From Hymenochaete sp. R1 (lineage: Eukaryota; Basidiomycota; Agaricomycetes; Hymenochaetales; Hymenochaetaceae), in contig JAFREE010000044.1 of the NCBI GenBank assembly GCA_019400425.1, positions 1 through 64,000 of the forward strand: a DNA stretch of 64,000 nt. The letters run 5' to 3'. The translations under genes and the position numbers were made by a program. A model generated the notes under the pieces. It was not told the origin of the DNA. It ran no database searches and worked only from the letters and a program-made list of their open reading frames with translations. Each line of letters begins with the position of its first letter. Position 1 is the first letter of the stretch. Positions 1 to 11,108 of the stretch are shown one piece after another.

Positions 1-687
1 AAACAAGGCTGGTGAGTAATAGCATTCTCTACACTTCACAGATCACTAACATAGAGTATAGATTGGGATGAAACCTTCTTCGATCACTCACTAGATTTTG
101 AAACAGACGTGATGCTTTTTGAAGGCATCGTCGAGCGTCATACTGCCGAGCATGAAGAAGGTCAGAGGAAGCGAATCAGTCCGAAAGTAGAAAATTGGTT
201 CAACACTATCAGTACGAATTTCTCCATCGACGACGAATCCAAGGCTGAGTGGGGCGCCCTGGAAAAGGTCCATTATGATCATTTGGTTTTCCGCCTCAAG
301 GACTCTCTTGCAACCCTCCGTGTGAAAGTCGAATTGGTTCATGCGAGGAATTCAAAAGGAGCCGGGCCCATTGAAGCACGTAGGGCTGATATTTCAGGAT
401 TAATTGGCCTTTGGAAGCGGCGCCAGGACCTTTTAACGAGTCATGGAGAGGCACTCAATAAGGAGCGAGTAGAGAAAGACAAGCGAGAATCCCAGTTGCC
501 TACTGCTCAGGTCGACGAGGCTGAAGTCCTCCTTCTAACACATGTATTAAAGACTTGTGGTGATGATTACAACGCCCGTGTGGAGGATTCAAACGAGATG
601 CACGATGAAATAAAGGCAATTGAAAAAGCCCTTGAAGACGAATTGAAAACAAACCAAACCTCTGAGAAAGGGAAGGGAGGATCCTGA
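1..687 (+). CDS. Family T member T1, 3' part only (unknown function)
   Basis: Partial gene entering from the left edge; model join(<1..11, 62..687). The intron at 12-61 starts GTGAGT and ends TATAG, phase 1, like every other family T gene here. Exon 2 reads DWDETFFDHSLDFETDVMLF at its start, which lines up with FF-DS-D--TDV-IF at the start of exon 2 of the copies at 58456, 60361 and 62601. The rest is charged, helix-rich and without membrane segments, and ends in a Lys/Gly-rich tail. The first exon lies outside the window. No known domain is recognised, so function is unassigned. Family membership is seen directly; the protein being expressed is inference. Confidence 0.72.
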
Positions 688-889
688 TTATATACTACAC
701 CTTTTCTGCATACTTTTCATTTTTGTGAACATGTAAATACTGGAGTTATTTATCGTCTAAAATCACTGAGCTTAACCTCCTGCACTGGCATTCGAAAACG
801 AAAGTCAAAGGAAGAATAATAACTTGTCGTCGATGATATTATCGGAGTGAGCCGGGAGAATTCGCTTTCAAGTTTGCTGGCAGTATCTG

Positions 890-1531
890 GTGACGTTGGA
901 AGAACCTGGACCTCGCTCACCACCTAAATCCCATGCTGAAGGTACTCAACGAGTTCGACTTGTATCTATTCCTAGGTTCTCATCTTCCCCTCCTCAGAGT
1001 TCTATCAGTGCTCTGATTGGTGATTGCGTTCTCGTTGTCGAAGGTACTAGTATTCCCTCTTATGGTGTCCTTGCGAAGCATACTCAATCTTTCCCTAGCT
1101 TGGAGAAAGACATAAGATGCAGCATGAAGCGACTTCAGGAACGAACTGATACCTTTTGGTAACCCCTGGAGGAGCCCAGATATTACTTCGGGCGAGAAAG
1201 ACTCGTTGGAAGCAAGGTCGTGATGAAGTATCAAGATACGGACTCCGTGATAAACCAATACAGAATGATCCAAGCTTTCGTTGCGCGTTTGAAGGTCACT
1301 CGAGATGACTTTGAAAGTTCGATGGCTGGACGGGGCTATCACAGAGCATGGCGCGGCTTTCATTTACTCATCGTCGATTCTTGTCCGAACTTTTATCACT
1401 GGCGTACCAAGAGTGAAAATTTCGACATCTCCAACATCCTCTGGGGACATTTTCGGGCCCTTAGTATAAATGGTCTCGTAGAACGTCTAAACAAACTCAG
1501 CTCCTCGGACGACCAAATCCGCTTTCCCTAG
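890..1531 (+). pseudogene. Family T relic T2 (decayed exon 1, no exon 2)
   Basis: One reading frame runs through this stretch with a single in-frame TAA at 1160-1162. Downstream of the stop it aligns to the end of family T exon 1: YHRAW-GF followed by VDSC--F matches YYRAY-AF followed by IDSC--HF of the 59.6-kb copy, and the final ERLNKLSSSDDQIR resembles the DRIIKLRDSSDERDVQIR segment there. A genuine stop ends it at 1529-1531 and no exon-2 sequence follows. A 21-nt intron around the TAA would be needed to rescue it, which is too short. The part before about 1080 is not clearly related. Interpreted as a truncated pseudogene beside T1. Confidence 0.5.
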
Positions 1532-1590
1532 ATTCATCAGCCATCTAAATACAGATACCGAAACTCGTACAAATTTGTGGTACAAACTTT

Positions 1591-4124
1591 TTACTGCCTC
1601 AAATTCCTCCGATATTTGATGAAGTTCCTCAAGTTTTCTAACGTTTCTTCGCCCCTCTCTCGTAATTCTCTTCCCCCTTCGTTTTTACGATTCACAGCCC
1701 TTACTGCGCGCCGTACACAGTCAAGTCCGGTATTCGAAAGCTGAGCAAGAAAACCACCCTGTCTAAAATTCGTATCGTATGGCATGGTCTCATCTGCGAA
1801 TATATCGATGAGAGAAGAAGCAGCTTGGATGATAGCTTCTGGAGGAATATTTTGAGAAGGTTGAGAGCCAGTGATAGAAAGAAGATAGGATGTGATCATC
1901 TATCATGTATACTTGTTAGGACGTGGATAGCTTGTCGCAGAATATGAAGTTGCAGCGTAAAATTACTCACGCGGTTGGCATCGATTGACTGTGGGTACTG
2001 GGCGAGATGATCTAAGGTTCCGATGCACTTGACCTTGATTTGCCCATCGGTCGAAGCGTTGCAAAGCTGCATCAAAAGTTTGATTTGTTCATCTACCGGC
2101 ACCTTGAAAGACAAGATGTCAGTTCTCATTCCTCTATCCCCGGAAATAAATCAAGCATGTTCTTACAATACTCCCCTTCCATATCCTACTAACACCCCAC
2201 ATTACTCCTACCGCCGCCTCCCACATCTCCCTTCGGCGTTCCTGTCCTTTCCCGCCCTCCAGGCCTACTTCACCTAGTGCTTTCCATATCGTATCCCAGA
2301 CCTTTCTACCATCCTCGCAGTCGGTTCGCTGAGAACTGACACCTCTTCCTTCCCCGTTCAATGCTAGAGCAAGACAAGCATTGTTGAGACATTCTAGAGC
2401 GTTGATGTGAATGGCGCCGAGAACGGACGTTGTTGGCGGGTGTTGCAGTAGGGTATTGGCTGTTGCAGAACCGAATTGTAGAGGAGGGAAAGATAGAGAG
2501 GTGGGCTGAATTAATGAGAGAAGGGGTGTAAGAATAGGCGGAAGTGTCTCCGGTGCTGTCGAATCAGTTTGGCTTGCATCCGGGGCGAGCTCAGATTCTA
2601 ATGATACTTCGTTCATTTCTACATCGCCTCCGTCCTCATCTTCCCCGTCTATGTCCTCATCGTTTTCGTCGTCTTCGCCAAGAGGAACATCGTCTTCGCC
2701 GAGAGTTTCATGGTCCGGAAGTGTCGCACACATTCCCGTTAGTATTTCTAGGCTCAGCTGTATATTCCTCAACCTCGCCTCGATTCTTTCTAGGGCTATC
2801 TCCTTAGGACTTTTGTGGTCCGGTGTAGGGACATATCTTAAAGATGGCTTTTCCGGATTTGGCTCATTGTCCGAGCTCACCAGCTTTGATACACTATTTG
2901 AAGCCTCTAAAAGAGACACAGAGCTGATGGTCGGCACGATAATAGGAAGTATGACTTGTCGGTCAATATCAATGGCGGAAGCCGTGGAGGGTGCTGGAAT
3001 AGGGGCGATATTTTTGAGGATGCCCGAAGCAAGAAGCTTGACTGATAGCCGTCTCTCCTCGACCATCTCCTTCGCTTCTGTTGTGCTTTGATCCAAAGCC
3101 ATATCTGTTCGAGCGACGGCGATAAGACAAGCCATTTGCGACGAGTTAGAACGGATTTCGTCTATGACTGTTGAATTGTCCTCCGATAGGACATAGAGGC
3201 ACTGCGCTGTGAACGATAGTCAAACCCGATCCTCAGTCACCAAGTTACCAAGAACACGTCAAACATACCTGCCGCAGCGACTGTTCTAGAAGGTAGTTTC
3301 CCTCTGTGCTCAAGGAAAGCCATGAGAAATGGTATAAGGTGCATATCGTCGATTGCATTCATAGCCTTATTGGAGGTCTCCCTAATCCGTTGAAAATACG
3401 GTTTGTGATTGAGGAACACTTTGACGACTTACGAAAGACACCAAATCAGCGTTATTATATTTTCTGCCAAACCGAACACCAGCTCAAATGCATTGCTTGG
3501 TGCCGACTGTGGAGCATTCGTGATATGATGGAAGGCGTTTGAAATCTAGAGAAGAGATAATATAAGCTTAGAACATCTGAGAAAGCTACTGGCCGCACCT
3601 TCACTACTAGATTCTTCAATGGCGCGAGTAGATTCTTGTTGTACATCTCAGCGCAAATATCATAACCACCATCGATGCATAGATTCCTGAGAAACATTCA
3701 GTTTCATGAGGATAGGACACATATTTTTCGTAATTCTCACCTCAACGAGCCCGATGCTTCTACAACAACCTCCTCCACACTATCCGATAGCCTCGTGATT
3801 AGAGCCCCCACGATATTTTTGCCTTGAAGCAGACGCCTCGTTGAAGGGTCATTCTGGATCAGGTTTGACACAGCTGAGCACGCCCATGAACGTTCTTGCG
3901 CATCAATACTTTCTAGCTGCAGAAAGTGAGCCATTAGTACGATCCCACGAGAGATACAAGCTTGCGTAGAACACACGGACTTTGCATATTATCGGCAAGA
4001 CCGCATCTTTTCTTGACGACGATGCTGCTGCAGCTTCAATGCCTTTCGGAAGGTGAGTGTCAGGAACTCGAACCGGGTTATGCCTTCTCCCTGTACGTTT
4101 CTTCTGCTTCTGGGACTTCCCCAT
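1591..4124 (-). CDS. SYO1: SYO1 (symportin) ARM/HEAT-repeat protein
   Basis: Eight-exon model, complement of 1591-1899, 1971-2102, 2167-3206, 3269-3381, 3433-3545, 3599-3686, 3741-3916, 3981-4124; 704 residues in frame. The N-terminus starts MGKSQKQKKRTGRRHNPVR, a basic leader typical of the Syo1/HEATR3 family. Armadillo-like segments follow (for example EASGSLRNLCIDGG across exons 2-3). The C-terminus contains FADETMPYDTNF and a closing RE-GEETLENLRNFIKYRRNL, both characteristic of the family. An acidic loop (EDDVPLGEDDENDEDIDGED) interrupts the repeats. In yeast Syo1 escorts Rpl5 and Rpl11 from cytoplasm to nucleus for 5S RNP assembly. The first donor (GTCCGT) is unusual; the other joints are canonical. 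Family assignment is firm; the exact first intron is less so. Confidence 0.85.
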
Positions 4125-4851
4125 TGACGATGGTCTACCAAAAGCTTTGATATGTTACCCCGAGATTATGGTGAAGAGGGAGAAGAATACTTTCAGGACC
4201 GTGAGGGTACAATTTTCGTGTCATGGCTGAGCTGCTCACGCTAGGAGTTGCCAACTTTGACTTACGTAACCATCTAAATCCCGAGCCTGGGACATCCGAA
4301 ATCATCGGAGTGGGTCCTCAAGATGCCGCGGCATGTAAAATTCTCCAGATCTACCCCTCAAGAAACTTGCAGGTTGTATTGAAAATCACACATACTCATT
4401 CTATTAGAAGCCATTCACTCTATCGAGGTAGTTATGCATATACGCGGGAACGGAAATGAGCCACTTATTCCCCGTTCCTTAGGTATAATCTACGTGCTCG
4501 TTTTTTATACTGATCTTTAGATATCTTGAGACCAGTCAGATCCCTCTTGATACGCGTTCCCACAACTTTTATCTACCCAGATATTTCTTCCCTTCAAACC
4601 CCCTCAGGGACTCCGCAGCAACATGGTTGGTTCCTTGCGACTCCTTGAGCTTTTTAAAGCGGTCCTTCTTCTCCGCTCATCAACTTTTTAATGGAAGCTA
4701 TTGTTGGCGGCCAGAAATTTACTCCATCCCCGATATTCATACGGCATCTCTGAAGCTGGCTCTTGACTTTCATGTCTTCAAGAGATACCTACATATAAGA
4801 CGCTCATAGTATACGAAGTATTGTAGCCGGCCGGCGCGGCGGTTATCTGGC
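4125..4851. other. Intergenic stretch upstream of SYO1
   Basis: Between the SYO1 start and the left edge of the inverted duplication. Short reading frames exist (for example 4223-4459 +) but show no recognisable family, splice partners or paralogue here. It presumably contains the SYO1 promoter. Nothing else is supported. Confidence 0.5.
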
Positions 4852-5151
4852 GATGAGAGAACCCGAGAGGCCAGCAACGAACGACGAACGACACGAAGAA
4901 TCAGATGTCAATCATTACGCTCCCGCTCCCTATAAAAGGATGTTCTTCTTTCTGAAGAATATATAATATTTTTCATATTTTATTAACGGTGTTTGTTTTG
5001 CGATCTCTTGTTTAAAAACACAGTTATGAGAGACAGAAAAGATGACTAAAGGAGTACGACATATTTTTGTGTTTTATCATCTACATCGAATCAAACCGAT
5101 TCTCAATCCTCAGGAGTATCCTAGCAAACGGATGGAGGCGAGTCCAACAGT

Positions 5152-5219
5152 CGTTGTGCGCTACAGTTTTCACGCACAACGGAGAACAAGTCTCTCTACG
5201 CTACAGTTTTCACGTAGAG
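5152..5219 (-). promoter_or_regulatory. Twin hairpins with identical 12-nt loops at the B1 3' end
   Basis: Two adjacent stem-loops. The first (5152-5181) has a perfect 9-bp stem CGTTGTGCG/CGCACAACG; the second (5194-5219) has a different 7-bp stem CTCTACG/CGTAGAG. Both enclose the same loop, CTACAGTTTTCA on the + strand (TGAAAACTGTAG in the B1 transcript). The B1 stop codon TGA is the first three bases of the loop of the second hairpin (in B1 sense order this one comes first). Both hairpins recur at the end of B2. Likely a 3'-UTR RNA structure; function unknown. Confidence 0.6.
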
Positions 5220-5656
5220 CAGACGGGCGCCTGGATTCCGAGTCCATTGAACGTCTGCTTGATTCCGAGACCAACGAGAGGTCGTCGTCGAATACCAAGA
5301 TCAGCAGTATTATGCGTCTGGATTTGGGTCTATTATATCGGATCAAGTAAGAAAAGCAATTCCTATCCGAAATCATAGAAGTCACTTACAGTGGGACGCA
5401 TGTAGCTCCTGGCCACACTGCGCATTGGAGGAGCAGGATACATAGGCATGTCCATACTCCTTCGCAAATTGGGTGGCGAGGTAGGAATGATGATAACCGT
5501 GATGCCTGCAGCAGTGAATGAACCCATATTCTCCGTTCCCTGGAATTTGTCCCCATATACTAGCTCCGGGGTGGGAGGGTGCACGAAGACTTGAGGAGGT
5601 GCAGGGAGGGTGGTGGAGGTAAAGGTGACGAAGGTTGTGGTAGAAGGAGCACCCAT
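5210..5656 (-). CDS. Gene B1, small unknown protein of the duplicated pair
   Basis: Model complement(join(5210..5329, 5390..5656)), 128 residues. Exon 1 starts MGAPSTTTFVTFTSTTLPAP and is Thr/Pro-rich, with a hydrophobic stretch (GSFTAAGITVIIIP) near residues 45-60, then a Met/Pro/Arg segment. The intron (donor GTAAGT, acceptor ATAATAG, phase 0) joins to TQIQTHNTADLGIRRRPLVG and a short Gly-rich end, APVCST. The paralogue B2 at 37153-37587 has the same exon layout and about 90% matching residues, which supports this being a real gene and not a chance frame. It is divergent from A1, 714 bp away. No domain is recognised; the hydrophobic stretch is too short to call a membrane segment with confidence. 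Confidence 0.65.
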
Positions 5657-6370
5657 TGTTGAATGTTTTGAGAAGAGGATAGAAAGATGATGACGAGTTG
5701 CGTTCTACCAGAGAAGCGATGTTAAGATTATTGCTTATCGATTCTCAGACGAGCATGGTATTTATGCACTCTCGAAAGAATGTCTCGGGATAGACTGAAT
5801 GAAGGAAGCAAGGTGAGTAAAGAAATCCTACATGATTTTCCGAGACCATCTCCGAGGGTCCGAGACACGTTCACCGAGACCAGTCTTCCCGTATTTGAGG
5901 TTGATAGTCTTGATCTTCAATATCGATGGCTCCATAATAGAAGCGAAGTTCTGTCGAGCAATCATCGAAAGCATAGTGAAAGTGGACGAAAGACAAGCGT
6001 TATGTTCAACTTATGCGAGCTTGAGGAAAACCCATTTATTTCTCACGCTCCCGTGATTTTGCGTAACCTTGACGCGGTTACCCGAGTTCCGAGTTCACTT
6101 CACTTCCCTCCTCCACGTCTTTCCTCCTCGGATTTCACATTTGTTGAAGAATAAACAGTGAGCAGAAGATGAGAATATCTCGGAGAGTACATTTACTGTC
6201 ATGCGTCGCAGCTTTGAAGTCTCGGTGCTCAACGACGTCTCGGGAGCATATTTGTATAAAGCTTGAGTCGAAATGCCCACCGAATCCAGTCAAACATTTC
6301 AACGTTCCTGCGATAACTCTCCCATCTTGATTTGATCAGCTACTCCGCTTCAGTATCACCCTCATTCGAC
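5657..6370. promoter_or_regulatory. Divergent B1/A1 promoter region
   Basis: Contains two TATA-like elements conserved in the right copy: TAAATA on the minus strand at 5759-5764, about 105 bp before the B1 start, and TATAAA on the plus strand at 6255-6260, about 110 bp before the A1 start. The counterparts lie at 37043-37050 and about 36506-36511. Several CCGAGA-type repeats occur through the region in both copies. A shared bidirectional promoter is inference from layout. Confidence 0.55.
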
Positions 6371-8403
6371 ATGACACAAGGAGGCGTTGTATGCTCAACC
6401 CTCTGTGATTCACCAGAGATGCTTTCCAAAGAAATTACCAAGGGTGACGGCAACAGTGATGACAACAATAATGCGATCACCCATACAATAGTAGCCGCAC
6501 CACCACCTCCAGATACCCTTCACTGTGTATTAGGTTGGATATTGTCTGCCTGGGGTTTCATAATGGTAAAGTACCTTCATTTACTCTCTTGGTATCATAC
6601 GCAGCTCATTCTTTCTCTTTTTAGAGCTTGATACTCCCCAAGTTCATTCAACCGCCGCAGAATTTACCAAAGGAGGTTCTTGAGGCCGATCAGTCCCATT
6701 TATGCCTTGTTGTTCGCAAGCGTCCTCGTGCCAAACGCGATAGATTACAGAAAGAGAGAATGTCATTATTGGCTGCTCATCGAGATGACGCAGTCGAAAC
6801 GGATGACCCTGCCGATACCACGGACGAGCCAGAAGTCGAACTCCCCGAGACATGTTTGCCACCACCCATGTCTCGCTCATTTAGTCAACGCTGCAAAGCA
6901 ATGTGCAAAGACATGGCAGCAGTCGCAGCACCTCTGTCGGAAATCCCGTTCAAAAAGACCATCGCATCGCAAGCTCGGACTTACTCTCGGCAAGGAAAAC
7001 ATTTGTCGGAACACAACTCCAAGCGGCCAGCCAAGCATTCAAGGAAGAAGAAGCAGCGCAGTCATGTTGGACACGGGGCGCATGACACCGAAAGAGTTTT
7101 CGATGTAGAGGAGGAACCCGAGTTGAGTCTCCCAAAGACACCCAATCCCAGTATTACGTCTCTGGTCCCGGCGTCTGCAGGTATGCCTATTGCTGCGTTG
7201 CGGTCAAATATGGAATGTCTCCCAACGGCTGCGACACAGAACATCCCCCAACCGAGCGTTGCTTCAAATGACAGTCACCAATCTAGCATTGCTGGTCGCA
7301 GGGGTCCAAATGAAGAGAGCAAGAAGCAAAAGAAACGTGCTCGATTCGTTATGGACATGATGGTTGAAGGTCCGCCAAACACAGAAGAAACACCCTTGAC
7401 CGGCTCTTTTGACTCGCTCGGTTCGCAAGACACTCAATCTGACAGTGTTCAACGTGATGATGAAGAAAACGCGCGACCACGTTTGAAACGAACTCACGGA
7501 ACGCTACACCCTCAGTTTGTGGACGAGCGGCCTGCCGCCGGATTCCTTGAATCAGGCACTCAAGCAAAGGCTACGTACATGGGGACAGAAATCACTCCTC
7601 ACAATTCGATGTCTTCCGCCAAGGAGGACGCGGTCTCAATATCCGATAAGGATCCGAAGTCAAATACCCACGTGGCATATCCCCTTCTCTACCGCGCACG
7701 GACCGCCCTTCGTCTTCCACCGACCGTGAAAGGCCAAAACAGCAAATATCTATCGAATGCCTTAAAGCTGGCCGTCCCGTCGTCTGATTCAAGCTTAGAC
7801 ACACTCACATCCTCTTCGGATGACTACTGTTCTGCGCCAAACAAAGCCGACAAGTTTTGTCGCACCGAGTTGAACGAAGGTATGAACTTCAAGCGCGCTG
7901 CTTCTGCGCTCGCTCAAGGGCTGTCTGTTTCTCGAGCGAGGAGCAGAAGCGTAACAGACAGCAGTCTGGTATCGGCATGCCGCGGGATCGGGGAAGCTAT
8001 GATGAACCATCCGTTGGGAACTGTACCACCAGCGCCGATACCAATGTCTACGCCCTCGGATTTCAACATTACGCCCGAAATACCAAGGAACGCGGATCGG
8101 GAAAAGGACCCGTCGAGGAAACGTCGGACGCAGGGCCACAAAGAGGAGAGCGCCGTTGTAGTTGTAGTTGTGAAAGACGCTCATTCACAAATACCTCAAA
8201 ATGAAATCCCTTCAGGACTTCCGGGAACGGGGCACGCCAATCCTACTGCATCTCGGATACCACATGGATCTGAAAGCGATACTTTGGGGCTGCGAAGCAT
8301 CAAAGTTCAGACCATTGGGAAAGACGATTTGGCTTTGCTTTTGGAAACGAAGGACGCAGATAAATTTGAGGTGTGCAAGAGATTGACGAACCTCGAGCTG
8401 TAG
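6371..8403 (+). CDS. Gene A1, unknown protein with one predicted membrane segment and long disordered tail
   Basis: Model join(6371..6565, 6625..8403), 657 residues. Exon 1 begins MTQGGVVCSTLCDSPEML and ends in a hydrophobic segment, LHCVLGWILSAWGFIM, continuing SLILPKFIQPP across the phase-0 intron (GTAAAG donor, TTTTTAG acceptor). Exon 2 encodes a long basic and Ser-rich tail: Lys/Arg clusters (KKQKKRARF, SRKKKQR) and a run of Val (AVVVVVVK) near the end. The start follows the ATG conserved in A2; an earlier upstream exon cannot be excluded. The N-terminal 260 residues closely match A2, after which the two diverge. No catalytic domain is recognised. One membrane span with a large cytoplasmic disordered tail is inference. 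Confidence 0.65.
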
Positions 8404-8795
8404 ACGTCGGGCCTTCGCCAAAGTTTCAATTTTCCTATCCAGTGAAGCATGAAACCTGTTTAGGGATGTCATACTTATATTTGTATCTTTTGAATCTCTT
8501 CCCGCAGTACGCAATGATGTTTAGCTTTTGTTTAACATTTAAACCCAATGCTTTGACTTTCCTTTGTTCTGGGGTTTGTTGCTCATCATTCTCGCGCCAA
8601 GAAAATAGTATTGTAAAGTAATTGAGAGGAGATGCAGCACGATTGTTAGACTAGATAGTGAGAACGTAGCGGAACATAAAATACGCTAATAGCAGTGGTG
8701 CAAAGAACGTGTAAGTGAAGGATCCAGGTTGAGAAGGGTCGAAAGGAACAACAATGGCTCTGAACTACAGAAAGGACACGAGTAGGCTCATTACC
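8404..8795. other. Intergenic between convergent A1 and FIP1
   Basis: AT-rich 3' flanking sequence of two genes whose ends face each other. No gene, repeat or RNA signature is seen. Confidence 0.5.
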
Positions 8796-11108
8796 TCAGC
8801 GCCGTTTTGAATTCCGGCCCATCCTATCCTCCTCGTTACTCGGAGGGCTCCGCCGTTTCCTGCTATGCAGAAAATCAGGATCAACTTAAATGCAAATTCA
8901 CCTTGAAAATCAAATCCCTTACCTCGGCTTCTCTTCTCTTTCCATCTCACCCTTCTCCAGCCCCGCACCAGCCCCGCCCCCACCATAATCCAGCCCATCC
9001 ACCGCAGGCGCGTTGTTATCCCGGTCTTTGTACCGATTCCGCGGACCTGTGGGCACATTCGGCGGTAGACGCGTCGATGTCGCTGTCGGTGCTGCTGCTG
9101 CACTAGCAGCTGCAGTCGCTCCAGGCCGTACAGGCAAGCTCCCGATGCCTTCCACCGGAGTAATGGATGTTGAGACAATGCTGCTGCTACCTCCTCCAGG
9201 AGCACCACGACCTCGGCCTCGGCCCGCAAAGGAGGTCGCACCAGACGCCCCACGATCGCTGCGTGGAGCTGCAGGAGGGATGGTAACACCCGGTATACCA
9301 CGTCCACGGAAGTGAGCAGGGGAGGAGCGAGCGGGAATGCCGCTTGGAATTGGTTGCGGCGTTGGCACTTGACCCGGAACGTCTGGCGGGCCACCAGGTA
9401 TAACAGGATGCATTAAACCACCTTCTTGCAGCTGCTTTAGATGAAACGAGCAATGTGAGCATATTTGTGCATTTACTCTGGTAGGATTAGAATACGAACT
9501 TGTAAGGCGGAAAGGTCTGGATTTACGTTCATGCCCATGTTTATCATCCCAGATGGACCTGTCATACCCTCTGGCAGCGCCGAATGCCTACCGATACCTT
9601 CGGGTGTCCCGTTGGAGCCCATCCCGTCTTGCATCATCCCGCCAGAGGGCATCCCCATCCCCATTTCCATACCCATGTGCCCCATTTGCGAAGGCAACCC
9701 TCCCATCTCCATCATAGGGTTCATCTGCCCCATAGGTGGAGGCATCCCATTCATGCCCATGCCAGGAGGCGGCATCATCCCGCCAGGGGGCCCTACACCA
9801 ACCTGATGCGGACCAGAGCCTCCCGGACCATTCGGACCCGCAGCTGCAGCGTTCATCATCGCATGTGTTCCGGTCATGACCATCGTCCTTGCTTCAGGAG
9901 GAAGGCCAAGTAGTTGTTCTTCGGGCATACCAGCGAACGTGAGTACGTTTGCCTTGAGAATATCGGCCATTTCGCCAAGATTTCGCCGGCGATAGCAGTA
10001 GGCCTCCCAGGACACCTCATCAAAGCCGTAGTTGAACCAGTCGGACAGGTCAGATCCAGGACGTCTCCAAGGCTTTTCTACAAGGTTGGTCATGTCGATG
10101 TCAAATATAGGACGGCCTTCGTGTATGCCTACACCAGAGGGTTCAACAGAAGGCGCAAAAGATGAGGCACGAGCTATAGGAAGTGTTGAGGGGTCGGGGC
10201 CGGACGGGTTTGCGGGAGGTAGTCCATCCAGTTTTGTTTGTGTCGATGTTGTTACAGCACCATTGACCGCAGGTGTCGGAGGCAGCAGCTGAGGTGTTTG
10301 TCCCAGACCTGGGAGAACAGAGGGAGGCGCACCACGTTCTCTTGGTGTATATTCCGTGGTGAGATTCGCAGCTACGAGATGTCATGAATATAAAGAGATA
10401 CAGGAACGGTTTTTTCGCTGACCTGGTGTAGCTGATTGGTGAGGTGCATTACTCGGGGTTCGTGGTTGCGAAGGACGGTGTCCTCCTCTCTGGGCGCTAG
10501 TGAACCACCCAGTCAAAACACCAAAAGTCCATAGTCTATAAAGCCACTTACCGGAAGTCTAAGGAGCGATTCTGTGGCTCCAGGATAAACTCGATATCCT
10601 GTCTCAAAGAATCAGAAGTTTATTCATGTTAAGAAGAAAACGCCGTGCACCTCGTCGCTGTCTTCTTCTGCGTCGCCGTCTTCCTCCTCCTCAGCCTCGT
10701 CGACCTCTTGTCTGTTGCCATTAGCAGTATCTTCTTCTTCTGTCCTGGCTGAGTCGGTGCTACGTGACCGTTCTTTGATACTTTTTTGATCTTTCTGTTC
10801 AGCTTTAGCCTCCAGATGCGCAATGATACCATTCGACTGCTGCTGCTCGAGAGTTTCGGGGGGTATACTGTGACGCCATGAGCAATTGCAAACATTTAGT
10901 TCTGTGAAGACTTACGATATGATATCTGCGAAACAATCCCCCAAATATTGTTCAGCACTGATAAAGGACTACTACAGAAAGCACACAAACCAGTTGGAAC
11001 GTCTTCGACCTTTTGTGGTTGTGGAACCAAGGCAGCAGACCCTGCGGTGGAGTCGCCGTACAAGAACGAGTCTTCGTCGTCGTCCCTGTTCAAAAGCGCG
11101 TCATTCAC
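8796..11108 (-). CDS. FIP1: FIP1, pre-mRNA 3'-end polyadenylation factor subunit
   Basis: Eight-exon model, complement of 8796-8859, 8923-9434, 9500-10371, 10423-10496, 10552-10598, 10651-10867, 10916-10925, 10991-11108; 637 residues in frame. The Fip1 motif is explicit: EKPWRRPGSDLSDWFNYGFD, followed by EVSWEAYCYRRRNL. Upstream is an acidic region (EVDEAEEEDGDAEEDSDE) and DIEFILEPQNRSLDF. Downstream comes a long Met/Gly/Pro-rich tract, an RGRGRG-containing Pro-rich region and a basic tail (KRRSPPSNEEDRMGRNSKRR). In yeast Fip1 tethers poly(A) polymerase to the cleavage and polyadenylation factor; the family role should hold. Odd point: exon 2 is only 10 nt (ATATCATATC), needed to keep frame. 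Confidence 0.88.

Larger units (their letters stand above)
4852..7370. repeat. Inverted segmental duplication, left copy
   Basis: This block is repeated in reverse complement at about 35388-37948. It includes gene B1, the B1/A1 divergent promoter region and the first part of A1. Matching landmarks are the GATGAGAG edge (near 4852 here, CTCTCATC near 37941 there), the TTTTGCGATCTCTTG stretch near 5000, both exons of B, exon 1 of A and the A exon-2 stretch ending at MDMMVEGPP (MDMMIEGPP in the other copy). Similarity drops sharply after that. No terminal inverted repeats, transposase or obvious target-site duplication are visible at the edges, so this looks like a segmental duplication and not a transposon. 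Confidence 0.85.

Noticed and set aside
5042..5378. Plus-strand frames opposite B1 exon 2
   Set aside because: They run antisense to B1 and are kept only because the region is duplicated. They lack splice sites or a family, and the B1/B2 model explains the conservation better.
4852..7370. Transposable element as the source of the inverted duplication
   Set aside because: No terminal inverted repeats, target-site duplications, transposase, reverse transcriptase or poly-A tail are seen at either copy.
8807..9913. Plus-strand Pro/His-rich frames opposite FIP1
   Set aside because: They are the reverse strand of Gly/Met/Pro-rich low-complexity FIP1 coding sequence, which commonly yields long open frames by chance.
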